NCBI RefSeq assembly: GCF_001664485.1
Contig: NZ_CP013630.1
Coordinates: forward strand, 4,569,501 to 4,633,500
Direction of reading: 5' to 3'
Origin: Rhizobium sp. N324
GTDB taxonomy: Bacteria; Pseudomonadota; Alphaproteobacteria; Rhizobiales; Rhizobiaceae
DNA length: 64,000 bases
How positions within the stretch are numbered: position 1 is the stretch's first letter; every line of letters begins with the position of its first letter. This document shows, one piece after another, positions 27,102-35,480 of this stretch. Position numbers and translations under genes: made by a program. The notes under the pieces were generated by a model that made no database searches, was not told the DNA's origin, and saw only the letters and a list, made by a program, of their open reading frames with translations.

Positions 27102-28364
27102 TTAGGCTCTCAGCGCCTGCGCCGGCGATTGCCGGTAGGCGAGCACCGCCGGCAGCGCGGCCAGGAGTGCGGCAAAGGTGAGCAGCACCGCCGCAAGCCC
27201 AGCGTCTTCATGGGCGAAGCTGACCGGCATCGCGATGCCGCTCGTCTCCGAGAACATGCCGGACAGGGTCAGCGCCGCAGCATAGCCGAAGGAAAATCCG
27301 AGCCCGATGCCGACTGCCACCAGGAAGAAGAATTCCAGCCAGGCGATGCCGAAAATCGCGCCGCGCGGAGCGCCGAAAGCCCGAAGCGCGCCGATCTGGC
27401 GGCGGCGTTGGCCGATATGGATGACCGTGACCAGCACCAGCGAGGCGGCGACGAGCGCTTGCGCGCCGGCGGCGACCGCGACGAGGATCTGTTTGGCGTT
27501 GCCGAGCGTGGCATAGAGATTGGTCAGCACCTCGCCGGGAAAGACGGCGACGGTATTGCTGTTGCGATATTCTTGCCGCAGCTTGTAGGCATCGGAGATG
27601 GTCTTCGGCTTGACGAGAATGGCGGGAAGGCCGGGAGCATCCGTAGCCCACTTCTCGTCGATGACGGCATCCGGGTCGATTTCGCCGTGATGCTCATGCC
27701 CATCGTGACCAGCGCCTTCGTGCTCATGAGCCTGTCCGGCCTCGGATTCATGCGCCTCCGCCCCCAGACCATGAATATGCCAGACGGCTTGGATTGGAAC
27801 GAGAATGGCCCGGTCCCAGGCCGTGCCCGTCGGCCGCAAGCGCCCGGTGACGTGATAAACGAGTTCGGTATGGGTTTCGCCGCCTTCTTCCGCCGAACCG
27901 TGCATCGGCTTGATCTCGGCCCCGAGCGAAAGGCGGACGGCGGAACCGACCACCGCCTCGCCCTCGCGGGCAAACGCCTTGCCCTCCGCGAAGCCGCCGG
28001 ACAAGTTCTCCGCCAGTATTGCCGTCGTGCCGACGATCGGATAGCCGGAGAAGGAATCGCCGAAGCCGATCGGCGCGGCCCAGTCGACGCGGGGATCGGC
28101 GGCAAGCCCGGCCAGCACGTCGCCCGGCATCAGCGGCAAGGGCGAGGGCTGCAGGAAGACGGAGGACAGCACCAGCTGCGTCTCGCTGCCGCCGGCGCCG
28201 ATGACGAGATCGAACTTGTCGGCGGCCCGCGCGCTACCGAGACGAAGCGCCCGCTCCTGCAGCACGACGCAAACGCCGAGCGCGGTCGCCAGCGCCACCA
28301 GCAGCACGACCACCAGCGAGCCCGCCCAGAGGCGGCGAAGATCGGAAAGGATGAAGCGGATCAT
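27102..28364 (-). CDS. FtsX/MacB-type ABC permease with histidine-rich loop
   Basis: 420 residues: one N-terminal helix (about 13-35), a large periplasmic domain, three C-terminal helices (about 295-320, 345-370, 390-415). This is the FtsX/LolC-like layout. The periplasmic domain carries a His/Glu cluster near residues 205-240 with spaced HxH and HH pairs (HIHG, AHEHEG, HDGHEHHGE), suggesting binding of Zn, Ni, Co or Cu. It overlaps the ATPase gene by 4 bp. Metal handling is inferred; lipoprotein export is the alternative role of this permease class. Confidence 0.85.
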   Translation of the reverse strand: MIRFILSDLRRLWAGSLVVVLLVALATALGVCVVLQERALRLGSARAADKFDLVIGAGGSETQLVLSSVFLQPSPLPLMPGDVLAGLAADPRVDWAAPIGFGDSFSGYPIVGTTAILAENLSGGFAEGKAFAREGEAVVGSAVRLSLGAEIKPMHGSAEEGGETHTELVYHVTGRLRPTGTAWDRAILVPIQAVWHIHGLGAEAHESEAGQAHEHEGAGHDGHEHHGEIDPDAVIDEKWATDAPGLPAILVKPKTISDAYKLRQEYRNSNTVAVFPGEVLTNLYATLGNAKQILVAVAAGAQALVAASLVLVTVIHIGQRRRQIGALRAFGAPRGAIFGIAWLEFFFLVAVGIGLGFSFGYAAALTLSGMFSETSGIAMPVSFAHEDAGLAAVLLTFAALLAALPAVLAYRQSPAQALRA

Positions 28365-29053
28365 GCAGCCTCTCCCGCCATTGCCGCGGAATCGGCGCTG
28401 ATCCGGCCGGAGCCGAAGGTGATGCGCCGGTCGAGCCGGCCGGCCAGGCGCTGGTCGTGCGAAACGACGATCAGCGTGCTGCCTTCGGCAATGGCGAGAT
28501 CGAGGATGAGATCGCCGACAGCCTCACCGCTTTCGGCATCGAGGCTCGCCGTCGGTTCGTCAGCAATGATGACGCCGGGCTTGCGCAGCAGCGCCCGGGC
28601 GATCGCCACGCGCTGCATCTCGCCGCGCGACATGGTTTCGATCTTCTGGCCGGGGCGGGAAAGACCCACCGTGCCCAAAAGCGCATGCGCCCGCTCGGTG
28701 ACATCGGCCGTGGCCGCACCCGCAAGCCGCGCCGGCAAAAGCACATTCTCCAGCGCCGACAGACCAGGGAAGAGATGAAATTCCTGCATGACCAGGCCGA
28801 TATTGGCCGCCCGGAACCGATCGCGCCGGCTTTCCGAAAAGCCCGCAATATCCTCGCCGTTCCAACGGATGCAGCCTTGCCGCGTCCGCTCCAGCCCAGC
28901 AACGATATTGACGAAGGTGCTTTTGCCGGAGCCGGAAGCGCCTGTAATGGCGACCCTGCTGCCGGCATCGATCGACAGCCGGCCGATTGCCAGCACCGGC
29001 GAGGGCAGGCCTGGGAAGGTGACAGCAAGATTTTCGATAGTAAGAGCGAGCAT
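28361..29053 (-). CDS. ABC transporter ATP-binding protein (MacB/LolD type)
   Basis: 230 residues. Walker A GASGSGKST (about 38-46), signature MSRGEMQRVAIARAL, Walker B VIIADEPTASLD, and the switch histidine in VVSHD. It starts 6 bp after the upstream thiol-protein gene and overlaps the permease start (ATGA), so the three form one operon and the pair forms a type VII (mechanotransmission-like) ABC complex. Confidence 0.9.
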   Translation of the reverse strand: MLALTIENLAVTFPGLPSPVLAIGRLSIDAGSRVAITGASGSGKSTFVNIVAGLERTRQGCIRWNGEDIAGFSESRRDRFRAANIGLVMQEFHLFPGLSALENVLLPARLAGAATADVTERAHALLGTVGLSRPGQKIETMSRGEMQRVAIARALLRKPGVIIADEPTASLDAESGEAVGDLILDLAIAEGSTLIVVSHDQRLAGRLDRRITFGSGRISADSAAMAGEAA

Positions 29054-29059
29054 ATCGGT

Positions 29060-29521
29060 TCAGACGGCGGAATATTCGGCCTGGCGGACCCGCAGCAGGC
29101 TGACGAAGCCGGTTTCCGGATCCGTCCAGGAACCGTATTCCAGGGTACCGCGCACCTCGATCGTCTGGCGCGGCTGCACGAAGGTCTGCTTCTCCCCGAG
29201 ATAGACGACGACGATATTATCAGGCCAGTCCGCATCGGAGGAGCAGAAGGGGCAGAGCGACATCGGCACTTCGGTGAGCACGAAGAACTGCGCCTCGGCT
29301 TTCAAAGGCGGCGCCATGAAGCCCTTCATGCTGATGTCCCGGCCGGCGAGGCGCTTCACCTTGTCGGAAAATTCGAGGCCGAGCACGCCGAACTTGCCGT
29401 AGAGCTCGTCGAAGGAGAGCGAGGCGTCGCCCGCGCGCACGGCGGAAGCGGCAAAGGGAAGCGCAACGGCGGCGGCGATCAGCCGGCGGCGGCTGAGATG
29501 CAGCGAAGAGAATATGTCCAT
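29060..29521 (-). CDS. Tat-exported DUF3299-like thiol protein
   Basis: 153 residues with a twin-arginine-like leader (LSRRRLIAAAVALPFAASA, cleavage near VRAG). The mature part has KRLAGRDISMKGFMAPPL, LTEVPMSLCPFCSSDADWP with a CPFC pair, and VEVRGTL-type ending. The layout resembles DUF3299 periplasmic proteins found next to ABC systems linked to zinc in other Proteobacteria. First gene of the operon with the ATPase and His-rich permease. The function, metal binding or delivery, is inference. Confidence 0.7.
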   Translation of the reverse strand: MDIFSSLHLSRRRLIAAAVALPFAASAVRAGDASLSFDELYGKFGVLGLEFSDKVKRLAGRDISMKGFMAPPLKAEAQFFVLTEVPMSLCPFCSSDADWPDNIVVVYLGEKQTFVQPRQTIEVRGTLEYGSWTDPETGFVSLLRVRQAEYSAV

Positions 29522-29541
29522 TGCGACCTCCAGAAAGCAAA

Positions 29542-29564
29542 TCCTGGCCGCTGAACGGCCAGGA
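29542..29564 (-). other. Hairpin before the thiol-protein gene
   Basis: Perfect 9-bp stem TCCTGGCCG / CGGCCAGGA with a 5-nt loop, 21 bp upstream of the ATG at 29521, followed on the minus strand by TTTGCTTT. It could end phoA read-through or act as a leader structure for the ABC operon. Confidence 0.45.
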
Positions 29565-29582
29565 CAGTGATCGAAGAAAGCG

Positions 29583-29605
29583 GCAAGGCCGGCAAACGGC
29601 CTTGC
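29583..29605 (-). terminator. Hairpin after phoA
   Basis: Perfect 8-bp stem GCAAGGCC / GGCCTTGC, 7-nt loop, starting 15 bp after the phoA stop and followed by CGCTTTCTTC. Probable terminator with a modest T-tract. Confidence 0.55.
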
Positions 29606-29620
29606 GGGATCAGCTTCGGA

Positions 29621-31375
29621 TCAGTTCGTCTGCTTGGCGCCGAGCGCGAAGGTGTCGGCGAGCACACGATAGACGTCGCTCTGTTCCATGTAACCATGGA
29701 ACTCTTCCGAGCCTGGACCAGCCGACTGCAGGACGACGTCGTCGACCGCATGGACGCCGCTCTCGCTGCTCTTCGGAAGATTGCCCTGAACGAAGACGGC
29801 GCCGGGAACATCCTTGTACTGCTCGTTGGCGACATATTCCTTCTTTTCGTTCTGGACGGCCGGAACGAACGGGCCGTCGAGCTTCGGACGGAAGGTCTCG
29901 TAGTGATCGGGGCCGTTGTTGGCGCTCAGGAACAGGCGGCGGCTGACGTCGATCTTATCGGGATAACCGTCGCCGTTTTCGTCCTTGTAGTTCGGGAAGC
30001 CGGCTTCGGCATAGGTGCCGACCTTTTCGCGCATTTCCGTGCCCGGCTTCTCGTCATCGACGGTGCCGATGATCGATACGCCGTGCGTATGGTCGCCGGT
30101 GACGACGATCAGCGTATCGGGATGGGACTTCTGGAATTCGCGGGCAACGCCGATCGCCTGGTCGAATTCGATGGTTTCGACGACGGCGCGATCCCAATCG
30201 AGCGGATGGGACATCTTGTCGATCGAGGAACCTTCGACCATCAGGAAGAAACCGTCTGGATTCTTGGAGAGGCGGTCGAGCGCAACCTTGGTCATGTCGA
30301 CGAGACCCGGCTGGTTCGGGAACTTGTCGACCGTGCCCTTCTTGAGGAATTCGCGGTCGAGCGTCACGTCCATATTGCCGGTGTGGAACAGGCCGAGGAG
30401 ATTGCCTTCAGCAGATGCATTGGCGGCGAGCTCGTTCTTGTCGGTAGCAAGCTTGTAGCCGGCATCCTGGAACAGCTTTATGTAGTCCTGGTTGTCCTTG
30501 CGCTTGGAACCGGCGATCTCCTTGCCGAGGAAGTAGGCCGAACCGCCGCCGAGCAGGACTTCCGGCTTGACGTCGAGCAGCATGCCGACGACATCGGCCT
30601 TGTCGTTGCGGTTGCGGGTATGGGCAACGACGGCAGCTGGCGTCGCGTCCTCCACCTCAGCCGTCGCGACGATGCCGATCGACTTCTTCGTCGTGCGGCG
30701 AACGGCTTCTGCAAAGGTTTCGACGCGCGGGTCGTCGAGCGAGGCGGGCGTACGGTCTGCGTAAACGCCGATCGCGTTGACGGCCGTCTTGTGGCCGGTC
30801 ATGTAGGCCGACATGGTGTTGGCCGAGTCCGTGGCAACCGCATTCGTCGCCGACGTGCCGACGAAAGCCATGCGATCGAGGTCGTCCATATTCAGCCGGC
30901 CGTTCGCCTTACCTTCGCTCATGCCCTTCGACATGATGCGGGCGGCGGTGCGGTGCGCGACCGAAAGACCGTCGCCGAGCAGGAAGATGATGTTCTTGGC
31001 TTTCGGCTGAGCCGCGGTTTCGTAAACGTTCCAGGTGACAGACTTCGTTTCGTCGCCGGCGGCGACTTCGATCTTGTAGTCGCCCGGAGCGGAAATCTTC
31101 AGGCCGCGCAGCAGCAGCGCCGAGCCGAGAGCCTTGTCATCCTTGCCCTTTTCCAGCTCGACGAACTGTGCCTCGCCGCCGAGGACGGTCTTGTAGTCCT
31201 GGCCGTTGACGGTGATCTTCACGTCTTCGGGCTTGACCTGCTTGTTGAGTTCGACCTTGAAATCGAACGGCGAACCGGCAAGAATCGTCGCGCGATCGAG
31301 CGGATAGACCGTCGTCGCCTGAGCGGCGCCCGCAAGGATGGTGCTGGCCGCAAAGGCGGCAAGAAGCGTACGCAT
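29621..31375 (-). CDS. Alkaline phosphatase PhoA-type
   Basis: Periplasmic phosphomonoesterase for phosphate scavenging. 584 residues from ATG 31375; the frame is open to 31651 but the true N-terminus is the signal peptide MRTLLAAFAASTILAGAAQA. An N-terminal beta-rich domain (about 24-120, KQVKPEDVKITVNG) precedes the catalytic domain. Metal and active-site motifs: NIIFLLGDG (D135), ATDSANTMSAYMTG (Ser184), EGSSIDKMSH and TGDHTHG. Longer than E. coli PhoA because of the extra domain. A Pho box lies about 60-75 bp upstream. Confidence 0.92.
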   Translation of the reverse strand: MRTLLAAFAASTILAGAAQATTVYPLDRATILAGSPFDFKVELNKQVKPEDVKITVNGQDYKTVLGGEAQFVELEKGKDDKALGSALLLRGLKISAPGDYKIEVAAGDETKSVTWNVYETAAQPKAKNIIFLLGDGLSVAHRTAARIMSKGMSEGKANGRLNMDDLDRMAFVGTSATNAVATDSANTMSAYMTGHKTAVNAIGVYADRTPASLDDPRVETFAEAVRRTTKKSIGIVATAEVEDATPAAVVAHTRNRNDKADVVGMLLDVKPEVLLGGGSAYFLGKEIAGSKRKDNQDYIKLFQDAGYKLATDKNELAANASAEGNLLGLFHTGNMDVTLDREFLKKGTVDKFPNQPGLVDMTKVALDRLSKNPDGFFLMVEGSSIDKMSHPLDWDRAVVETIEFDQAIGVAREFQKSHPDTLIVVTGDHTHGVSIIGTVDDEKPGTEMREKVGTYAEAGFPNYKDENGDGYPDKIDVSRRLFLSANNGPDHYETFRPKLDGPFVPAVQNEKKEYVANEQYKDVPGAVFVQGNLPKSSESGVHAVDDVVLQSAGPGSEEFHGYMEQSDVYRVLADTFALGAKQTN

Positions 31376-31432
31376 GGAAAACCCCCGTTTTCGTTGCAGA
31401 CATTGATGACTTGGCCGGGATACCTGCCGAGG

Positions 31433-31450
31433 ATGACAGCGGCATGACAA
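31433..31450 (-). promoter_or_regulatory. Pho box upstream of alkaline phosphatase
   Basis: On the minus strand: TTGTCAT-GCCG-CTGTCAT, two 7-bp direct repeats with 11-bp periodicity, the PhoB operator pattern. It ends 58 bp upstream of the phosphatase ATG, so phosphate-starvation induction is expected. Confidence 0.85.
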
Positions 31451-31553
31451 AACGTCGCAGCACCGGGCCGCTGCTTTCGCGCCCTGCTTCGAGCGCAAAA
31501 ACCTTGACTCCTGTGGAAAACCTTTTAAGAGCAACAGCGGAAAAGGAATCTCC

Positions 31554-31673
31554 ATGGTTCGCGACGAACACGCCATTGCTGCATGCAATGACCGGGCACA
31601 GGTTGCCGGGGTGGACATTGCCGTTCCGGTTTCTGCCAAAACCAAGGCCAAAACGACGACGAAAACCGTCTGA
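31554..31673 (+). CDS. Possible 39-residue basic-tailed ORF
   Basis: The 409-bp gap between the phosphatase and asd contains, besides the Pho box, an ATG with AAAAGGA 5 nt upstream. It opens a 39-codon frame: MVRDEHAIAACNDRAQVAGV, then DIAVPVSAKTKAKTTTKTV. The lysine/threonine-rich tail could bind nucleic acid. TTGACT at 31504-31509 with TTAAGA at 31525-31530 is a possible promoter. I know no family; translation is unproven. Confidence 0.35.
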   Translation: MVRDEHAIAACNDRAQVAGVDIAVPVSAKTKAKTTTKTV

Positions 31674-31784
31674 CGTCTCTGGCCTGCCGCTCTCTCCCCG
31701 GCTCGGCTGGGGACAGGAAGACGCGATCCGTCGCGCCTTTCCCCTCACCGGACAAGAGGAGAGAAGAGAAAGAGAGCTTGAGAA

Positions 31785-32819
31785 ATGGGTTTCAAAGTAG
31801 CAATTGCGGGAGCGACCGGAAATGTCGGCCGGGAGATGCTCAACATCCTCTCCGAACGCGGCTTCCCCGCCGATGAGGTCGTGGCGCTCGCCTCCGCGCG
31901 TTCGCAGGGCACCGAGGTTTCCTATGGTGACCGGACGCTGAAGGTCTCCAACCTGGAGAATTACGATTTTTCCGACACCGATATCTGCCTGATGTCGGCC
32001 GGCGGCGAGATCTCGAAGAAGTTCTCGCCGAAGATCGGCCAGCAGGGCTGCATCGTCATCGACAATTCGTCGGCCTGGCGTTACGACGCCGACGTGCCGC
32101 TGATCGTGCCGGAAGTGAATCCGGATGCCATCAGCCAGTTCACCAAGCGCAACATCATCGCCAATCCGAATTGCTCGACCGCCCAGCTGGTGGTGGCGCT
32201 GAAGCCGCTGCACGACTTCGCCAAGATCAAGCGTGTCGTCATCTCGACCTACCAGTCGGTCTCCGGCGCCGGCAAGGACGGCATGGACGAGCTCTTCAAT
32301 CAGACGCGCGCCGTCTTCGTCGCCGATCCGATCGAGAACAAGAAGTTCACCAAGCGTATCGCCTTCAACGTCATCCCGCACATCGACGTCTTCATGGAAG
32401 ACGGCTACACCAAGGAAGAGTGGAAGGTGCTGGCCGAGACGAAGAAGATGCTCGACCCGAAGATCAAGGTAACCTGCACCGCGGTGCGCGTGCCGGTTTT
32501 CATCGGCCATTCGGAATCGGTTAACATCGAGTTCGAAAACGAGATCACCGCCGACCAGGCGCGCGACATCTTGCGCGATGCACCGGGCTGCCTCGTCATC
32601 GACAAGCGCGAGAACGGCGGCTACATCACGCCGTATGAATCCGCCGGCGAGGACGCGACCTACATCTCGCGCATCCGGGAAGATGCGACGGTCGAAAACG
32701 GCCTCAACATCTGGGTGGTCTCCGACAATCTGCGCAAGGGCGCGGCATTGAACGCGATCCAGATCGCCGAGCTGCTGGTCAATCGCGGCCTTGTCAAGCC
32801 GCGCAAGCAGGCCGCCTGA
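31785..32819 (+). CDS. asd: Aspartate-semialdehyde dehydrogenase Asd
   Basis: NADPH reduction of aspartyl phosphate to the semialdehyde, the branch-point for lysine/DAP, methionine and threonine. 344 residues. NADP loop AIAGATGNVG (7-16), catalytic cysteine in NPNCSTAQL (near 131), SVSGAGKDGMDEL and the HSESVNIEFE substrate segment are present. The Shine-Dalgarno sequence is weak (GAGAGCTTGAGAA). A terminator follows. Confidence 0.97.
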   Translation: MGFKVAIAGATGNVGREMLNILSERGFPADEVVALASARSQGTEVSYGDRTLKVSNLENYDFSDTDICLMSAGGEISKKFSPKIGQQGCIVIDNSSAWRYDADVPLIVPEVNPDAISQFTKRNIIANPNCSTAQLVVALKPLHDFAKIKRVVISTYQSVSGAGKDGMDELFNQTRAVFVADPIENKKFTKRIAFNVIPHIDVFMEDGYTKEEWKVLAETKKMLDPKIKVTCTAVRVPVFIGHSESVNIEFENEITADQARDILRDAPGCLVIDKRENGGYITPYESAGEDATYISRIREDATVENGLNIWVVSDNLRKGAALNAIQIAELLVNRGLVKPRKQAA

Positions 32820-32845
32820 TACCATTTGTAAACCATAAGATGCTA

Positions 32846-32873
32846 AAGCCCTGCTCGGTGAGCGGGGCTTTTC
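32846..32873 (+). terminator. Terminator after asd
   Basis: Stem AAGCCCTGCTC / GAGCGGGGCTT (one mismatch) with a GGT loop, then TTCC; 26 bp after the asd stop. Confidence 0.65.
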
Positions 32874-32895
32874 CGGGCAAAGTGGGGTTTTCTCA

Positions 32896-33720
32896 ATGCG
32901 CATGACAAAGTTATTTCTGGCGGCCGCTGCGGCAATGGGCATTCTCCATGCGGTACCGGCGTTCGCGCAAGGACCGCAATGTGGCAATACCAGCGCCGGC
33001 TTCGACGCCTGGGTCGCCGATTTCAAACAGACGGCAGCGGCCAACGGCGTCAGCCAGTCGGTGCTCAGCCGCGCCTTCGCCAACGTCAACTACAACAAGC
33101 CGACGATCGCCGCCGACCGCGGCCAGAAAAGCTTCAAACTCTCCTTCGACGCGTTCATGCAGAAGCGCGGCGGCGCCGCCGTCATCTCCCGCGGCCGCAG
33201 CATGAAGGCTGCCAATCAGGCGCTTTTTGCCTCGATCGAGCGCCGTTTCGGCGTTCCGGCCGGCCCGCTGATTGCGATCTGGGGCATGGAGACCGGTTTT
33301 GGCAGCTATATGGGCAACCAGCATACACTCTCGGCCGTTTCGACGCTCGCCTATGACTGCCGCCGTTCGGACTATTTCACCGACCAGCTCTATGCCGCGC
33401 TCCAGCTCGTCTCCGAGGGTTATCTGAGCCCGCAGGCCAAGGGTGCCGCCCATGGTGAAATCGGCCAGACGCAGTTTCTGCCGCGCAATGTGGTGCGCTT
33501 CGGCGCCGACGGCGATGGCGACGGTCGCGTCGACATGGTCGGTTCCCGCGCCGATGCGCTGGCCTCGACGGCGAATTTCCTCAAGGGCCATGGCTGGCGC
33601 GCCGGCGCCGGCTATCAGCCGGGAGAGCCGAACTTCGTCGCTATCCAGGGCTGGAACGCCGCCAGCGTCTACCAGCAGGCGATTGCCTACATCGGCCAGC
33701 AGATCGACGGCGGCAGATAA
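32896..33720 (+). CDS. Lytic murein transglycosylase (MltB / SLT_2 family)
   Basis: Periplasmic peptidoglycan-cleaving enzyme. 274 residues with a signal peptide (1-25, cleavage after AFA). The domain contains the catalytic glutamate in IWGMETGFGSY (near 131), STLAYDCRRSDYF, and GEIGQTQFLPRNV. No peptidoglycan-binding domain follows and there is no lipobox, so it is a soluble MltB-type enzyme. Confidence 0.92.
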   Translation: MRMTKLFLAAAAAMGILHAVPAFAQGPQCGNTSAGFDAWVADFKQTAAANGVSQSVLSRAFANVNYNKPTIAADRGQKSFKLSFDAFMQKRGGAAVISRGRSMKAANQALFASIERRFGVPAGPLIAIWGMETGFGSYMGNQHTLSAVSTLAYDCRRSDYFTDQLYAALQLVSEGYLSPQAKGAAHGEIGQTQFLPRNVVRFGADGDGDGRVDMVGSRADALASTANFLKGHGWRAGAGYQPGEPNFVAIQGWNAASVYQQAIAYIGQQIDGGR

Positions 33721-33745
33721 GCCTTCTCTAGTCAACGATCCCCCG

Positions 33746-33771
33746 AAACGCCGCTGCAATGCGGCGTTTTT
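33746..33771. terminator. Bidirectional terminator between transglycosylase and GGDEF genes
   Basis: Perfect stem AAACGCCGC / GCGGCGTTT with a 6-nt loop and TTTTTC on the plus side. It abuts the stop codon of the convergent GGDEF gene (33771). Confidence 0.75.
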
Positions 33772-35384
33772 CATAGGCGGGAATCAAAACCGCCGCCGGA
33801 CACTGTCTTGCGGCGTTCCTCCTGCGTCGGCACGACCGGCCCCGAAACGACGCAGTTGCGGCCGGAGGCCTTGGCGGCGTAGAGCGCCAGGTCTGCACGT
33901 TTGACAAGGTCCTCGAAGTTCCGGCTTGCGCCGTCGTTTGCCCGGCCGGCGCATCCGAAACTCGCCGTCACCTTGAGAATCTCGCCGCTTTCCAGGGGGA
34001 TTTCCGCCGCCTCGATCGCCAGCCGCACACGCTCGGCAACGATTGCGGCATCGTCAGGGGTCGAATCCGGCAGGAGCGCCAGAAACTCCTCGCCGCCATG
34101 GCGCACCAGTAGATCGAAGGAGCGGAAATTCTCGCGCGCGACGCCCGCGACATGCCGGAGCACGGCATCGCCGGCATCATGGCCGTTGACATCGTTGATC
34201 TTCTTGAAATGATCGAGGTCAAAGAGCACGACGGAAATCCAGCGCGATCCGTGCTCGGCCTGCGTGAGAAGGGCCGAGGCGGCGAACTCGAAGCCGCGCC
34301 TGTTGTAAAGACCGGTCAGGAGATCGGTCTGGGCCGCGTTGCGCAACTCGCCGACCAGCGTCTCCCGGTCCGTTGCCAGCCGGTCGATCAGGCGCAGGCC
34401 CCTTGCCGCCAGCAGCATCACCAATGTCGCGAGAATGAGCAGGCCGGCGCACAGCGCCAGGATCCGCGTCAGATGCAAATGCGAGCGCGTCGAAAAATTT
34501 TCGCCGGTCTCGTGAATATCGCTCGCCGCCTCGATCATTTTCTGCTGCAGGAAAGCCATGCGTTCGCTCTGTGCGGCCGCCCATGCGTCGCGCACGGCGC
34601 CCGCCGGCCGCGATCCCGCGAGGATGGCATCGGTGATCGCATTCGCCTTCACCTGGTCGCGGTGACCGAGATAGGTGGCGATGTCGCGCACGATCGGCGC
34701 CGCCGAATGAAAGACCATGTGATCCATGCCCTCACCGAGCATGACCTTGCCCTGCATGAACTGCTCCACCGGAAATCTGGCGGAAACGCCATGGTCGAGG
34801 TAGCGGCTGCCGACGCCGGTAATCAGCCTTTCGCCGTAATAGGTCAGCATGATGCCCATCAGCTGGTTGGATTTCTCAAGCAGCACCGGATCGCTGATCA
34901 GCGGCGACAGCGCATCGACCACGGCAAGCTGCTTGAGAGCTGCGTACCAGTAGATGGACCCGGGATCGCTGCCGAAATAGCGGCCCTGGTCGACGGCGCT
35001 GCGCGCGGCGACGATGCGGCTATAGGCAAGGCTGAGAATCGACAATTCTTCCACAAGCCCGGCGTCGAGCATATCGCGGGAGGGCAGGCTGGCGTAGAAG
35101 GCAAGGCGCTCGTCGTCGAGTGTCGCCCGACTTTGCTTCATGTCGGCGGCGGTCTTGCTGCTGGGATGGGCGAGATAAAGGCGGGTGGCGCCGATTTCAC
35201 TCAGGATCTCCGTGGCGGCGATGGAGCCGCCGCGGGCGAGCACATCGGCGAACTGCCGGTCTTTCTCGAGATCCCTGTAGTGCGTGACTGAAGCCCGTAT
35301 GACGACGACGCCTTCAATGAGCATGAAGACGAAGGGCAGCAGAATGGCGGCCAGGATAACCCTTTTGATGGTCTCGAACTTCAT
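33771..35384 (-). CDS. Membrane-bound diguanylate cyclase (GGDEF) with periplasmic sensor
   Basis: 537 residues from ATG 35384. TM1 (about 10-30), a periplasmic helical domain to about residue 310 of the nitrate/nitrite-sensor or MCP-like type, TM2 (ILALCAGLLILATLVMLLAA), then a GGDEF domain beginning TDLLTGLYNRRGF. The active site reads HGGEEF, so synthesis of cyclic di-GMP is expected. No RxxD inhibitory site is evident just upstream, since DLLVRHGGEEF lacks it. The ligand is unknown. Confidence 0.9.
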   Translation of the reverse strand: MKFETIKRVILAAILLPFVFMLIEGVVVIRASVTHYRDLEKDRQFADVLARGGSIAATEILSEIGATRLYLAHPSSKTAADMKQSRATLDDERLAFYASLPSRDMLDAGLVEELSILSLAYSRIVAARSAVDQGRYFGSDPGSIYWYAALKQLAVVDALSPLISDPVLLEKSNQLMGIMLTYYGERLITGVGSRYLDHGVSARFPVEQFMQGKVMLGEGMDHMVFHSAAPIVRDIATYLGHRDQVKANAITDAILAGSRPAGAVRDAWAAAQSERMAFLQQKMIEAASDIHETGENFSTRSHLHLTRILALCAGLLILATLVMLLAARGLRLIDRLATDRETLVGELRNAAQTDLLTGLYNRRGFEFAASALLTQAEHGSRWISVVLFDLDHFKKINDVNGHDAGDAVLRHVAGVARENFRSFDLLVRHGGEEFLALLPDSTPDDAAIVAERVRLAIEAAEIPLESGEILKVTASFGCAGRANDGASRNFEDLVKRADLALYAAKASGRNCVVSGPVVPTQEERRKTVSGGGFDSRL

Positions 35385-35480
35385 CGCCAATCGCCACGGT
35401 GATCAAAACGTCGGTCGTGCGCGACCAATTGGCGGCAATCTTAGCAGCAATTCTTAATAAACTGATAAAGCGGCAGATCC

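Noticed and set aside
27072..28778. 568-codon plus-strand frame over the ABC permease and ATPase genes
   Set aside because: Antisense to two genes with clear motifs; composition is that of a shadow frame.
29567..31447. 626-codon plus-strand frame over alkaline phosphatase
   Set aside because: Antisense shadow; the phosphatase has signal peptide, active-site motifs and a Pho box.
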